DNA of 64,000 nucleotides from the NCBI RefSeq assembly GCF_002078605.1, contig NZ_MSJR01000003.1:186001-250000 (forward strand), given 5' to 3'. The notes under the pieces were generated by a model, which was not told where the DNA came from, did not search any database, and worked only from the letters and a program-made list of their open reading frames with translations. Position numbers and translations under genes: made by a program. Origin of the DNA: Salegentibacter sediminis. GTDB lineage: Bacteria; Bacteroidota; Bacteroidia; Flavobacteriales; Flavobacteriaceae. This document shows, piece after piece, positions 7,079 through 14,923 of the stretch. Positions within the stretch are counted from its first letter, which is position 1. Each line of letters begins with the position of its first letter.

Positions 7079-7218
7079 GATTCAAAGCAAAATGCTTCTA
7101 ATATTTTACTTTAAGAAGTTTCGCAAATATATTAATATGAAGTAAATATAATAATTTTTTTATTAATGCGGTCTGCAAACCGCATTAATTTATTTTTCAT
7201 CCGTTTCCTTTGTTAAGG

Positions 7219-7458
7219 ATGGACTACAATCACGCTATATATAAATACATAGAATATCTCTTCAAGAAATCTGAATTATCCAAACGTAAGTTTGCTAAAG
7301 TTCATTTTATAGAAGATAGCACCGTACGAGATATTCTTAATAAAGGTGATTACCAAATTAGTTTACTTACAATTTTTAGAATCTGTGAAGGGGAAAATAT
7401 TAGTCCTTCGGAATTCTTCTCCGAAGTAGAAAATATGTTCCCGGAAGCAAAAATTTAG
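7219..7458 (+). CDS. Small XRE/Cro-type helix-turn-helix regulator
   Basis: 79 aa from the ATG at 7219 (a TTG at 7210 would add three residues). The whole protein is one Cro/C1-type HTH domain: NHAIYKYIEYLFKKSELSKR, then KFAKVHFIEDSTVRDILN as the helix-turn-helix, and SLLTIFRICEGENISPSEFF. It is divergent from the sigma/dead-Cas12f operon and sits 80 bp upstream of the methyltransferase gene. It may act as a controller (C-protein-like) for the methyltransferase cassette or repress the divergent operon; which one cannot be decided from sequence. Confidence 0.75.
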   Translation: MDYNHAIYKYIEYLFKKSELSKRKFAKVHFIEDSTVRDILNKGDYQISLLTIFRICEGENISPSEFFSEVENMFPEAKI

Positions 7459-7537
7459 ATATTTCATCAAGTTAATCTACCTATTTACTTATATAACATA
7501 AAACTTTTCTATTTTTGATAATACTAACTAATGTAGA

Positions 7538-8848
7538 TTGACAACACGAGCAAAGATTGAAAAGTCACTTTATTCGATTAGTCCGGATATTTTAAACGGG
7601 GTTAATTGCAGTAATAAAGAAAACGCCAGAAGAATTATTAATTATCCTGCCATGATGGTTCCTAGTGTGCAGGAATCCATAATTCAAAGTATTTTAGATT
7701 ATTACCCTGAGGAAATTTCTCTTTTAGATCCATTTATGGGAGCATCAAATACACTTGTTACAGGTATGAAATTTGGTGTCAATGTTTTTGGGCAGGATAT
7801 TAATCCTCTTTCAATTCTTATCAGTCAAGTTAAAACTAAAATTTACGATTACAGTTTATCCGAAAAATTTGAAGATTTAATACTGAAATTAGACAGATCT
7901 AGATCTACAAAAATTGAAATAGATTTTAACAATATAGATAAGTGGTTTAAAAAAGAAGTTCAAGTAGAACTATCCCAAATATATAGGGCTATATTAAAAG
8001 AGCCAGATATTAACATTCGCAAATTTTATTGGGTGACATTGGCAGAAGTTATCAGATTAACAAGCAATGATAGAACTTCGACTTTCAAAATGCATGTCAG
8101 ACCGTTAGAAGAAATCACTAAAAGAAATTTATCTCCTAAAGAGTATTTCAAGAAAATTGGTAAACGGAATATTGCCGATTTGTTAACCTTAAAGAGTGAA
8201 TTGAGTGAAAAAGGTTTTATAACCGAGAACTCGTATCAAAAATCTGTAGGTGTTCACTGGGGTGACTCGAAGTTGAAAATTAATACAAAAGCTAGGTGCA
8301 ATTTATTAGTGACTTCGCCACCTTATGGAGATAATCAAACAACTGTTACTTATGGTCAATTTTCATACTTACCTTTACAATGGATTCCTATTTCAGAAAT
8401 AGATGAAAAAATTAACATCGATTATTTAAAAGCCATACAGTCTATTGATTCTCTAAGTTTAGGAGGTAAAACTGTACAAGATTATAACCTAGTGGAAAAA
8501 ATGTTATTTGAAAAGTCCACAACACTATATACTCTTTTCCAAAAATTTAATGAGAATCAAAAGATTAAAGCTAAGAAAGTATTAAACTTTTTCCATGATT
8601 TAGATTCCACGATTGATAATATTCTAAACTCTATGGAAGATGATTCTTATCTCATCTGGACTGTGGGTAATAGAAGCGTTAATAAAGAAGTTGTGGAAAA
8701 TGATAATATAATAGCGGAATTATTTAAATCTAAAGGTGTTGACTTATTTGTGGATTTGGAAAGAGATATATTAGGTAAAAGGATGCCTAATAAAAATAAT
8801 TTTTCTAGTACTATGTCAAAAGAGAAAATCTTGATTTTCAAAAATTAA
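7538..8848 (+). CDS. DNA methyltransferase (SPPY-type, N4-cytosine/N6-adenine)
   Basis: 436 aa. It is predicted to transfer a methyl group from S-adenosylmethionine to an exocyclic amino group in DNA. The SAM-binding motif I is LLDPFMGASNTLVTG (~62-76), followed by VFGQDINPLS (~83-92). The catalytic motif IV is TSPPYGDN (~259-266), and GQFSYLPLQWIP follows. The order I before IV, with a long segment between them that could recognise the target, suggests an alpha-type layout. The only in-frame start covering the conserved N-terminus is TTG at 7538; the next ATGs are at codons 39-40, inside it. It ends 2 nt before the GHKL ATPase gene, so an operon is likely. No recognisable restriction nuclease adjoins it. 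Confidence 0.85.
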   Translation: MTTRAKIEKSLYSISPDILNGVNCSNKENARRIINYPAMMVPSVQESIIQSILDYYPEEISLLDPFMGASNTLVTGMKFGVNVFGQDINPLSILISQVKTKIYDYSLSEKFEDLILKLDRSRSTKIEIDFNNIDKWFKKEVQVELSQIYRAILKEPDINIRKFYWVTLAEVIRLTSNDRTSTFKMHVRPLEEITKRNLSPKEYFKKIGKRNIADLLTLKSELSEKGFITENSYQKSVGVHWGDSKLKINTKARCNLLVTSPPYGDNQTTVTYGQFSYLPLQWIPISEIDEKINIDYLKAIQSIDSLSLGGKTVQDYNLVEKMLFEKSTTLYTLFQKFNENQKIKAKKVLNFFHDLDSTIDNILNSMEDDSYLIWTVGNRSVNKEVVENDNIIAELFKSKGVDLFVDLERDILGKRMPNKNNFSSTMSKEKILIFKN

Positions 8849-8850
8849 AT

Positions 8851-11301
8851 ATGGGCTCTAATCTACACTTCGACATTACTCCACATATTGTAAAACAACT
8901 AGGAGAACAATTGGTATCTGATGAAGTAACTGCGCTATTAGAGCTTATAAAGAATTCATACGATGCGGATGCTAGTTATGTATCTATTGATATAAATACA
9001 CAAGAAAAATATACCGACGAAAAACTTTTTTATCCAGATCACAAAGGATATCTGATAGTTGAAGACGACGGTTTCGGTATGAGTAGAGAGACTATACTAA
9101 AGTCCTGGCTGTTGATATCATACTCAGAAAAAAGGAATCAGAAATTAAAGAGAAAAAAAACTCCTAAAGGTCGGACTCCTTTAGGAGATAAAGGACTTGG
9201 GAGGTTGAGTACTCAAAGATTATCAGATATCTGTGAAATCTTCACAAGTACTGACAGTAAAGATGGTACTCATCTGGCTTTTAATTGGAAAGATTTTGAA
9301 AAAGAAGATAGACTTAGTGAAGTAAGGATTAAGGAAAGAAACTATAATCCGAAAAGTATTGGTACAAAATTGATCTTAAGTGATCTCAATTATCATGAAG
9401 TTTGGTCAGGTAAAAATTTAGAGAGATTCAAAGGTCAAGTCTCTCAAATTATCTCACCATATAAAGAAAATAGACCCTTCGAAGTTTATATACGAGTCAA
9501 CGGAATTTCAATAGATTTAGAAGAATCTAATGAAAACCTTAGAGATTTAGCTTTTGGGCGATACAAATTTAACTTTGATGGTTCAAAAATAAGTATAAGT
9601 GGAAAGACCAAACTTTATAAATTTTTAGGTAACAAACCAACTGAGTACAAACAATATCTCCTTCCAGATAATGGAGCTAAATTTTTTGAGTTTCTTTCAA
9701 AAAAATATCCAGAATATAAAAAGTCAAACCAAAACGATTTCTTTTTGGAATTTAAACAGGATCATCACCTCGATGATTTAGGAGGTATGGAGGTTGTAGA
9801 TGGGGAACGAGCAAATCCTGGTCCATTCCAAGGTGTTATCGATGAATTTAGCTATGATAACTGGCTTTCAAAAGATGAAGAGGTGCAGAATGTATTTGGG
9901 GGTTTTGCAAATTATAGGGCATTTGCTCAAAACCAGTCGGGTATCAAAATATATCGAAATGGTTTTGCAGTCAAACCTTTTGGACTGGACGATAATGATT
10001 GGTTAAAGCTAGGAGGAGGACAGACCTCTGGAAGTTCCTTTTACGGTTTAAGGCCTTCCAATGTAATTGGTTACTTTTCAATAGATGAAGGTTCTAATGA
10101 GAATCTCAAGGACAAAACTGATCGAGAGGGACTTGTTTCTAATCCATATTCTAGAAATTTTTTCTTAATAGCAGATTTTATTAAAGATAGAATTAATATA
10201 TATCAAACTAATATTAGAAGAGCATATAATGAATTTTTGAATATATATAAAACGGAAAATAGTGGAATAAAAACTGTATCTGAAGCTTTTAATGAAATCA
10301 AAAGAACTAAGGATGAAACAGAATCCTTAACCAAGGAAGCTATTCAATCTAAAAAAACTGTCGACAGTTTGATTGAAGAACAAAGTCGAATAGTAAACGA
10401 GGTTGAAAACAATCCGATGTTTGCAAAAGAAGAATTTAAAACAAATTACGATAAAGCTTTAAAAATTTTAGATCGACTAAAATCTATTCAAAAAACCTTT
10501 GAAGGAATAGAAAAAATAGTACAAAGATCAAAAAACTTAGGAGAAGTAATAGATGTATTAGAACCAAAAATAGAAACGTTAGAATCACAGTTAAGCGATT
10601 TCTCTGAATTAGCTAGTTTAGGTATAACAGCAGAATCAATTAGTCATGAGTTTGCAGGTTCAGCTGATAGACTAGGATTAAAAGCCAACCATTATTTTAA
10701 GAAACTTCAAAATAATAGTTTGTCGGATTCTGATCTACATGTTCTATTAGAGTATATAAAAACCACCGTAAATGGATTTAAAGTTCAATTGCGTCATTTA
10801 GATCCAGCTCTTAAATATCATCGTGAAAAGAAAGAAAAAATTAGCATAAGTAATTTTTTTCAGCAAGAAATGAATTATTATAACCACAGATTTAAAGAGA
10901 AAGAAATTCAGTTGGATATAAAGACTACGGATGATTTTAGAATTAAGGCTAATAGAGGAAAACTTACTCAAATCATAGATAACCTTTTAATAAACTCAGA
11001 GTATTGGTTAAAAGAGAAAAAATCTGCGGATGCAAATTTTCAACCACGTATTACAATTGAAATTGTTAGCCCTTGGATAAATATCGGCGATAATGGCTAC
11101 GGTATACCAAAATCTATAGAGAATCAATTATTCGATCCTTTTGTAACCACCAAGCCAAAAGGAAAGGGAAGGGGATTAGGATTATTTATAGTTAGGCAAC
11201 TTTTAGACTCGATGGGCGGTACTATAGCTCTGGATCCCGAAAGAAATAATAATGGTAAACTTTTTAATTTCACGATCAACCTTAGTAATGCTTTAATTTA
11301 A
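8851..11301 (+). CDS. Double-GHKL protein: MORC-like ATPase fused to histidine-kinase module
   Basis: 816 aa. It carries two ATPase modules. The N-terminal one is Hsp90/MutL/MORC-like: ALLELIKNSYDADA (~29-42, catalytic Glu and Mg-binding Asn), EDDGFGM (~71-77) and LGDKGLGRLS (~111-120). A coiled-coil stretch (~480-585) follows. The C-terminal one is a histidine-kinase core: an H-box-like SISHEFAGSADRL with His near 599, KLTQIIDNLLINS, IGDNGYGIP, LFDPFVTTK and KGRGLGLFIV (to ~780). This supports a cytoplasmic kinase that could phosphorylate the receiver-like protein encoded 1 nt downstream. No membrane segment is seen. MORC/MutL-like ATPases are known in restriction-modification-like operons, so a defence role is inferred. 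Confidence 0.8.
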   Translation: MGSNLHFDITPHIVKQLGEQLVSDEVTALLELIKNSYDADASYVSIDINTQEKYTDEKLFYPDHKGYLIVEDDGFGMSRETILKSWLLISYSEKRNQKLKRKKTPKGRTPLGDKGLGRLSTQRLSDICEIFTSTDSKDGTHLAFNWKDFEKEDRLSEVRIKERNYNPKSIGTKLILSDLNYHEVWSGKNLERFKGQVSQIISPYKENRPFEVYIRVNGISIDLEESNENLRDLAFGRYKFNFDGSKISISGKTKLYKFLGNKPTEYKQYLLPDNGAKFFEFLSKKYPEYKKSNQNDFFLEFKQDHHLDDLGGMEVVDGERANPGPFQGVIDEFSYDNWLSKDEEVQNVFGGFANYRAFAQNQSGIKIYRNGFAVKPFGLDDNDWLKLGGGQTSGSSFYGLRPSNVIGYFSIDEGSNENLKDKTDREGLVSNPYSRNFFLIADFIKDRINIYQTNIRRAYNEFLNIYKTENSGIKTVSEAFNEIKRTKDETESLTKEAIQSKKTVDSLIEEQSRIVNEVENNPMFAKEEFKTNYDKALKILDRLKSIQKTFEGIEKIVQRSKNLGEVIDVLEPKIETLESQLSDFSELASLGITAESISHEFAGSADRLGLKANHYFKKLQNNSLSDSDLHVLLEYIKTTVNGFKVQLRHLDPALKYHREKKEKISISNFFQQEMNYYNHRFKEKEIQLDIKTTDDFRIKANRGKLTQIIDNLLINSEYWLKEKKSADANFQPRITIEIVSPWINIGDNGYGIPKSIENQLFDPFVTTKPKGKGRGLGLFIVRQLLDSMGGTIALDPERNNNGKLFNFTINLSNALI

Positions 11302-11302
11302 A

Positions 11303-13108
11303 ATGGCGGAAAAAATTATCCTGAATTCTAAACTCGGTACCCAAAACATCACACCTCAAACTAGTAATGGAGAGAAAGAAAAAGCTATAGAGGCGATAAA
11401 CCAGTTACTCGATAAGGAAAATATTGAATTTATTTACTATATAGATGATAAAATTGAGGTAGGACAACAAGAAAGTTATTTTAAAGGAATGATGAATACC
11501 GCAAAGATGAAAAGTCATTCCTTCGAGCATCCAATTTTTAAAGATCTTAATTCAAATCTTCCAAATCCTGTCTTTCAACAAAAAGTTAAAGATCTATGGG
11601 ATAATGAGAGCGACAAGAAGAAACTAATACATGAGGTTTCTATGGTGTTAGAAAATGAAGAAAGTTCTAACATAATTCCTTCAATGGAAATTGAGGAATT
11701 CTTTCCAGAAAAACTAAAACTTCTCACTCCAAATGACTGGATACAAAAATATAAAAAAGACTTAAGCTCTATTGGAGAGGACAAAAAAATTCTTTGCCTT
11801 TTCGATTTTGAACTTCATGATTTTAAAGGTCCAAACGGCGAAAAAAATGGAGCTGATTTATTGAAGAATGTTCTAGAAAGTGAATTTAATAATAAAGTTA
11901 TCTGCGGAATATTTTCCCATCATTTCAGTATAGAGGATGAGGATGAATACAGGCGAATTTATTCTGATGATTATGAGATATCCCCTAAGAAATTTTATAC
12001 TGTTTCTAAAACCAGGTTTGCACATGATCCAAAACTCAGTGCTTTTGCTGAAGGAATAAAGAATGTGGTGTCCCTCCCCTATCTAGAAGACCTAAAAGAA
12101 AAATCTATAGACATTATTATAGAAAGTAATCAGAGTTCGATTACCGAGTTGAGTGAAATAAGTCCTAAAACTTATAACCGAATCGTACAGAGAGCATCTT
12201 ACAAAGAAGGGATTTGGGAAGTTGAAGGACTCTTTAGAATGAGCTCTATACTAAATACGCATCATAATTTTAAAACCTTAATGAAGGATGAAATTCGACA
12301 AAGCTTTGATGATTCGATTAAACAAATTCGAGAATTAGATTCTGTCGCAACAGGCTACAATCATATCGATGAAGATAAAAAAGCGGTGGATCTAAGATTC
12401 AAAGAAGTTTTTTTGGATGGTGAACTACTTACAAAATTACATTTTCCAGTTGGAAACGGAGATATATTTAAAATAGGTAAGAAAGAATATATTTTACTCG
12501 TTCAACCTTGTAATATAGCTTTAAGATCAGATGCTAAAAGGGGCAGGGGATTTAACATCGGTACGTTAGTGCCGCTAAAAGTTATTTCTAAACAAAAATA
12601 TAACGCAGCAGTTTCGTCTTCTTTGGTTGATCCAGAAACTGGAGATGGAGAAGTTTCGTGTGCTTTTTTTGCAGAATTTAAAACAATTCCTTTAGATATT
12701 TTAGATTTAACCGTGTTTAATGAGAATAGCGAGGCAATTTTAGATATGGCCGTTTCGGATCTCGAATCAAATGATATCTTGATACCATCCTGGAAGAAAA
12801 GATATGAGATAATTTATAAGGATTTTAAAAAGGAGGAGATAGCCTACTTAGCATTCGAAAAACTTAAGCCTACCTTAAAAGATACATTAGATAAAACTGA
12901 GATTGATAAGTTGAAATCTTTTTTCGAAAAACCTTCGTACGTCAAACAATTTTCATTAGGAAAACATAACATTTATAACGCTGATGGAAAACGTTTTGAT
13001 TTTAATATAAAACGAATAAAAAGGTATCAATTTCCTTATTCAGCAGACTTACTGCAATCTTTTATGGCGTACCAGGCAAGAAATGGATTTGATGTTGAAT
13101 TCGTATGA
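11303..13108 (+). CDS. Receiver-domain protein partnered with the GHKL kinase (probable phosphorelay output)
   Basis: 601 aa. The N-terminal ~245 residues fit a response-regulator receiver fold interrupted by a long insert. The acidic pair is FIYYIDDK (Asp48/Asp49), the phosphoacceptor candidate is LCLFDFELHDF (Asp168), the Ser of IFSHHF is near 205, and the Lys of YTVSK is near 236. About 120 residues separate the acidic pair from Asp168, where normal receivers have ~45, so an insertion is inferred. The rest (~300-600) is an unrecognised domain with NGDIFKIGKKEYILLVQPCN and IALRSDAKRGRGF. It is not a standard DNA-binding output. It is the last gene of the methyltransferase-kinase operon. The effector activity is unknown. 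Confidence 0.65.
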   Translation: MAEKIILNSKLGTQNITPQTSNGEKEKAIEAINQLLDKENIEFIYYIDDKIEVGQQESYFKGMMNTAKMKSHSFEHPIFKDLNSNLPNPVFQQKVKDLWDNESDKKKLIHEVSMVLENEESSNIIPSMEIEEFFPEKLKLLTPNDWIQKYKKDLSSIGEDKKILCLFDFELHDFKGPNGEKNGADLLKNVLESEFNNKVICGIFSHHFSIEDEDEYRRIYSDDYEISPKKFYTVSKTRFAHDPKLSAFAEGIKNVVSLPYLEDLKEKSIDIIIESNQSSITELSEISPKTYNRIVQRASYKEGIWEVEGLFRMSSILNTHHNFKTLMKDEIRQSFDDSIKQIRELDSVATGYNHIDEDKKAVDLRFKEVFLDGELLTKLHFPVGNGDIFKIGKKEYILLVQPCNIALRSDAKRGRGFNIGTLVPLKVISKQKYNAAVSSSLVDPETGDGEVSCAFFAEFKTIPLDILDLTVFNENSEAILDMAVSDLESNDILIPSWKKRYEIIYKDFKKEEIAYLAFEKLKPTLKDTLDKTEIDKLKSFFEKPSYVKQFSLGKHNIYNADGKRFDFNIKRIKRYQFPYSADLLQSFMAYQARNGFDVEFV

Positions 13109-13144
13109 TTTAAGATGTATTTCTAAAGATTATTTATTGACTTG

Positions 13145-13160
13145 AATAAAAGCTTTTATT
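13145..13160. terminator. 16-bp palindrome between convergent genes
   Basis: AATAAAAGCTTTTATT is a perfect palindrome in the 92-bp gap between the receiver gene (plus strand) and the integrase gene (minus strand). It may serve as a weak bidirectional terminator. GC content is low and no separate T-run follows, so confidence is limited. Confidence 0.4.
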
Positions 13161-13200
13161 GCAATTCCTTCACAGCTAAAATATAAATTCCCCCCTCCTT

Positions 13201-14538
13201 CTAAAAATTGATTACACTATCCAAAGCATCATCAGCATCTCTATGAATAAAGTTGGCCTGGTAATTCAGTGTGGTTTTTAAATCACTATGCCGGTAAAGC
13301 TTTTGTAACATGAGAGGGTGAATTTTGTCCCCGGCTATGTTTCCAAAAGTATGACGGGCTATGTGGTTTGAGAGGTTTTTGTCTATTTCACACTCGTTAG
13401 CTATTCGTTTTAGGAATTTGTTTAAAACCTTAGTAGCGTTCCTCATTTTAAGAAATACGCTTTTTGGATCCTGTTGATTTGCATCTTTTAAAAATGGAAA
13501 AATATAGCCATTGTTTTCCGTCTTATCCATCAGGTAGAGATTAAAGATGGTTCTGGCTTTGTCCGGGACTTTAAAGCTTAATGGTTTTTCATTCTTATTC
13601 ATCACATAGTACAGGCGGCCATCTTTTACATCTGTCCACTTCAAGGCTACAACATCTGAAATTCTTATACCTGCAAAGTAGAAGGAAACTAGCCAGACAT
13701 TCCTGGTATGCCAAATTGAAGAATAACTTTCCACTGCAAGATTTTCTATTCTGGTAACTTCCTCAGCAGTCAGTCCAATTTTATTTCCTGAGCCAATCCT
13801 GATTTTTTCTTTTTCGCCCGCGAAGGGATAATACTTTTGAGAAACAATCCCGTCTTTTATAGCAACATTAAAGAGGGTTCTAATAAAAATAAGTTGGTTT
13901 GTGATGGTTCGGGTCTTGTGTCCCAAGTATGTGGAGCAAAAGGCTTTGTACTTATTCAGAAATGATTCATTCATTTCCCGAAATTCCAGTCGGGTATTTC
14001 TCTTAAAATAGGTAATAGCATCCTCAAAAGAATATTGACCTTTTCTGGTCTTACTCACTCGTATTCGTCTTCGCTCTTTAATTGATTTTATAACCTCCTC
14101 TTTCTTTTGACTGGTTTTGAGGTTCAGAAACTCTTCCAAGTTATAGAGAATAGACAGCTCAGATTTCGCGACAGAAAAAGTTCCTTTATCATATTTTTGC
14201 TTTACACGTTCAGCCGCTACTGCAAAGAAAGATTGAGAACCTCCCGGTCCTTTGAGTTTGTTTTTAATCTGTCTGGGAGTTAAATCATCTTCTGAATGAA
14301 AATACAAATCTTGTGCTTTGGTAATCTTCTTGTTGAGAAAATAGTTTAGCTTTTTGTGGTTTGGGTGGGTCTTTTTTACTTTTCTCAAAGTTTCATCCCA
14401 ATCTTTCTCTAAAATCGAATGGCCCAAAAAATAATAATTGGTCTTGTAGTTTTCACTTATTCTTAAGGCAAGAGGAATGGTGCCATTTTTCTTCATTTTG
14501 TTGGGGCGTAAGACTACTTGAATATTTACCATAACCAT
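13201..14538 (-). CDS. Tyrosine recombinase / phage-type integrase
   Basis: 445 aa. It catalyses site-specific integration and excision of the element at the tRNA site immediately upstream of its start. The arm-binding N-terminus (NIQVVLRPNKMKKNGTIPLA) and SAM-like core-binding region precede the catalytic domain. The catalytic set is visible: Arg in FAGIRISDVVALKW (~289-302), HIARHTF (His and Arg, ~397), His in LYRHSDLKTT and the nucleophile Tyr in LNYQAN (~427). This is the usual layout of Bacteroidota integrases of ~400-450 aa. Two in-frame ATGs (14538 and 14532) are possible; the first is taken. The position 170 bp from the tRNA fragment is standard for the integrase end of such elements. 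Confidence 0.93.
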   Translation of the reverse strand: MVMVNIQVVLRPNKMKKNGTIPLALRISENYKTNYYFLGHSILEKDWDETLRKVKKTHPNHKKLNYFLNKKITKAQDLYFHSEDDLTPRQIKNKLKGPGGSQSFFAVAAERVKQKYDKGTFSVAKSELSILYNLEEFLNLKTSQKKEEVIKSIKERRRIRVSKTRKGQYSFEDAITYFKRNTRLEFREMNESFLNKYKAFCSTYLGHKTRTITNQLIFIRTLFNVAIKDGIVSQKYYPFAGEKEKIRIGSGNKIGLTAEEVTRIENLAVESYSSIWHTRNVWLVSFYFAGIRISDVVALKWTDVKDGRLYYVMNKNEKPLSFKVPDKARTIFNLYLMDKTENNGYIFPFLKDANQQDPKSVFLKMRNATKVLNKFLKRIANECEIDKNLSNHIARHTFGNIAGDKIHPLMLQKLYRHSDLKTTLNYQANFIHRDADDALDSVINF

Positions 14539-14581
14539 CTAATTTTTAATATTTTAAATATAAGGTTATTTTTCAAAAATG

Positions 14582-14603
14582 GGTACAGAATAGGTACAGA
14601 ATA
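14582..14603. repeat. Tandem 11-bp direct repeats, candidate integrase arm sites
   Basis: GGTACAGAATA occurs twice head to tail (14582-14592 and 14593-14603), between the integrase start and the tRNA junction. A second pair, ATAGTATT, is at 14646-14653 and 14661-14668. Short direct repeats between integrase and attachment core are typical arm-type binding sites. The assignment is by position only. Confidence 0.45.
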
Positions 14604-14708
14604 ATTCGTTTTTATCCGCTATTTTTTGATATCAATAAAAAATGTATAGTATTGAAAATCATAGTATTTATGTGTGTTTGGTGGATTTTAATGTTCCTCT
14701 AATTCAAG

Positions 14709-14750
14709 CTCATAACCCGAAGGTCACTGGTTCGAGTCCAGTTCCCGCTA
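14709..14750 (+). other. Attachment site: 3' half of a tRNA-Met (CAU) gene, probably initiator type
   Basis: The sequence starts in the anticodon loop (CTCATAA, 14709-14715) and continues with the 3' anticodon strand CCCGA, variable bases, a T-arm ACTGG-TTCGAGT-CCAGT (14726-14742), acceptor strand TCCCGCT (14743-14749) and discriminator A. The upstream bases do not pair with it, so the 5' half is absent. This is the scar of integration into a tRNA gene, with the crossover at or 5' of the anticodon loop. The run CCCG in the 3' anticodon stem is typical of initiator tRNA. The intact gene should be recreated at the left end, outside the window. Confidence 0.85.
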
Positions 14751-14761
14751 CTAAGCAAAAC

Positions 14762-14786
14762 AAGCCACCATTTCGGTGGCTTTTTT
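14762..14786 (+). terminator. Intrinsic terminator after the tRNA fragment
   Basis: AAGCCACC (14762-14769) pairs with GGTGGCTT (14775-14782), followed by a run of T. It is the original terminator of the tRNA transcription unit. Confidence 0.8.
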
Positions 14787-14923
14787 GTTTTCCTTATTTT
14801 TATTAGCCTGTATTTCCAATAATCAGAATTAGAAGATTCGTCTGGGAGCCCGTCCAGAATTATATTCTTTTTAAGAAATAAGGGTTTTTTGCTTCTTAAC
14901 TTGAAAGAGTAAACTTTTGAGTT

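Larger units (their letters stand above)
1..14750. mobile_element. Integrative mobilizable element, right part (left end outside window)
   Basis: The segment from the window start to the tRNA fragment at 14709-14750 behaves as one inserted element. It has a tyrosine integrase adjacent to a broken tRNA gene, a relaxase/accessory mobilization pair with an inverted-repeat region upstream, a winged-helix replication/regulation gene, and cargo consisting of a sigma/dead-Cas12f locus and a methyltransferase-ATPase-receiver cassette. No complete conjugation (tra) operon is visible, so mobilizable rather than self-transmissible is the inference. A larger ICE extending left of base 1 cannot be excluded. 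The core genes to the right show no such character. Confidence 0.75.
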
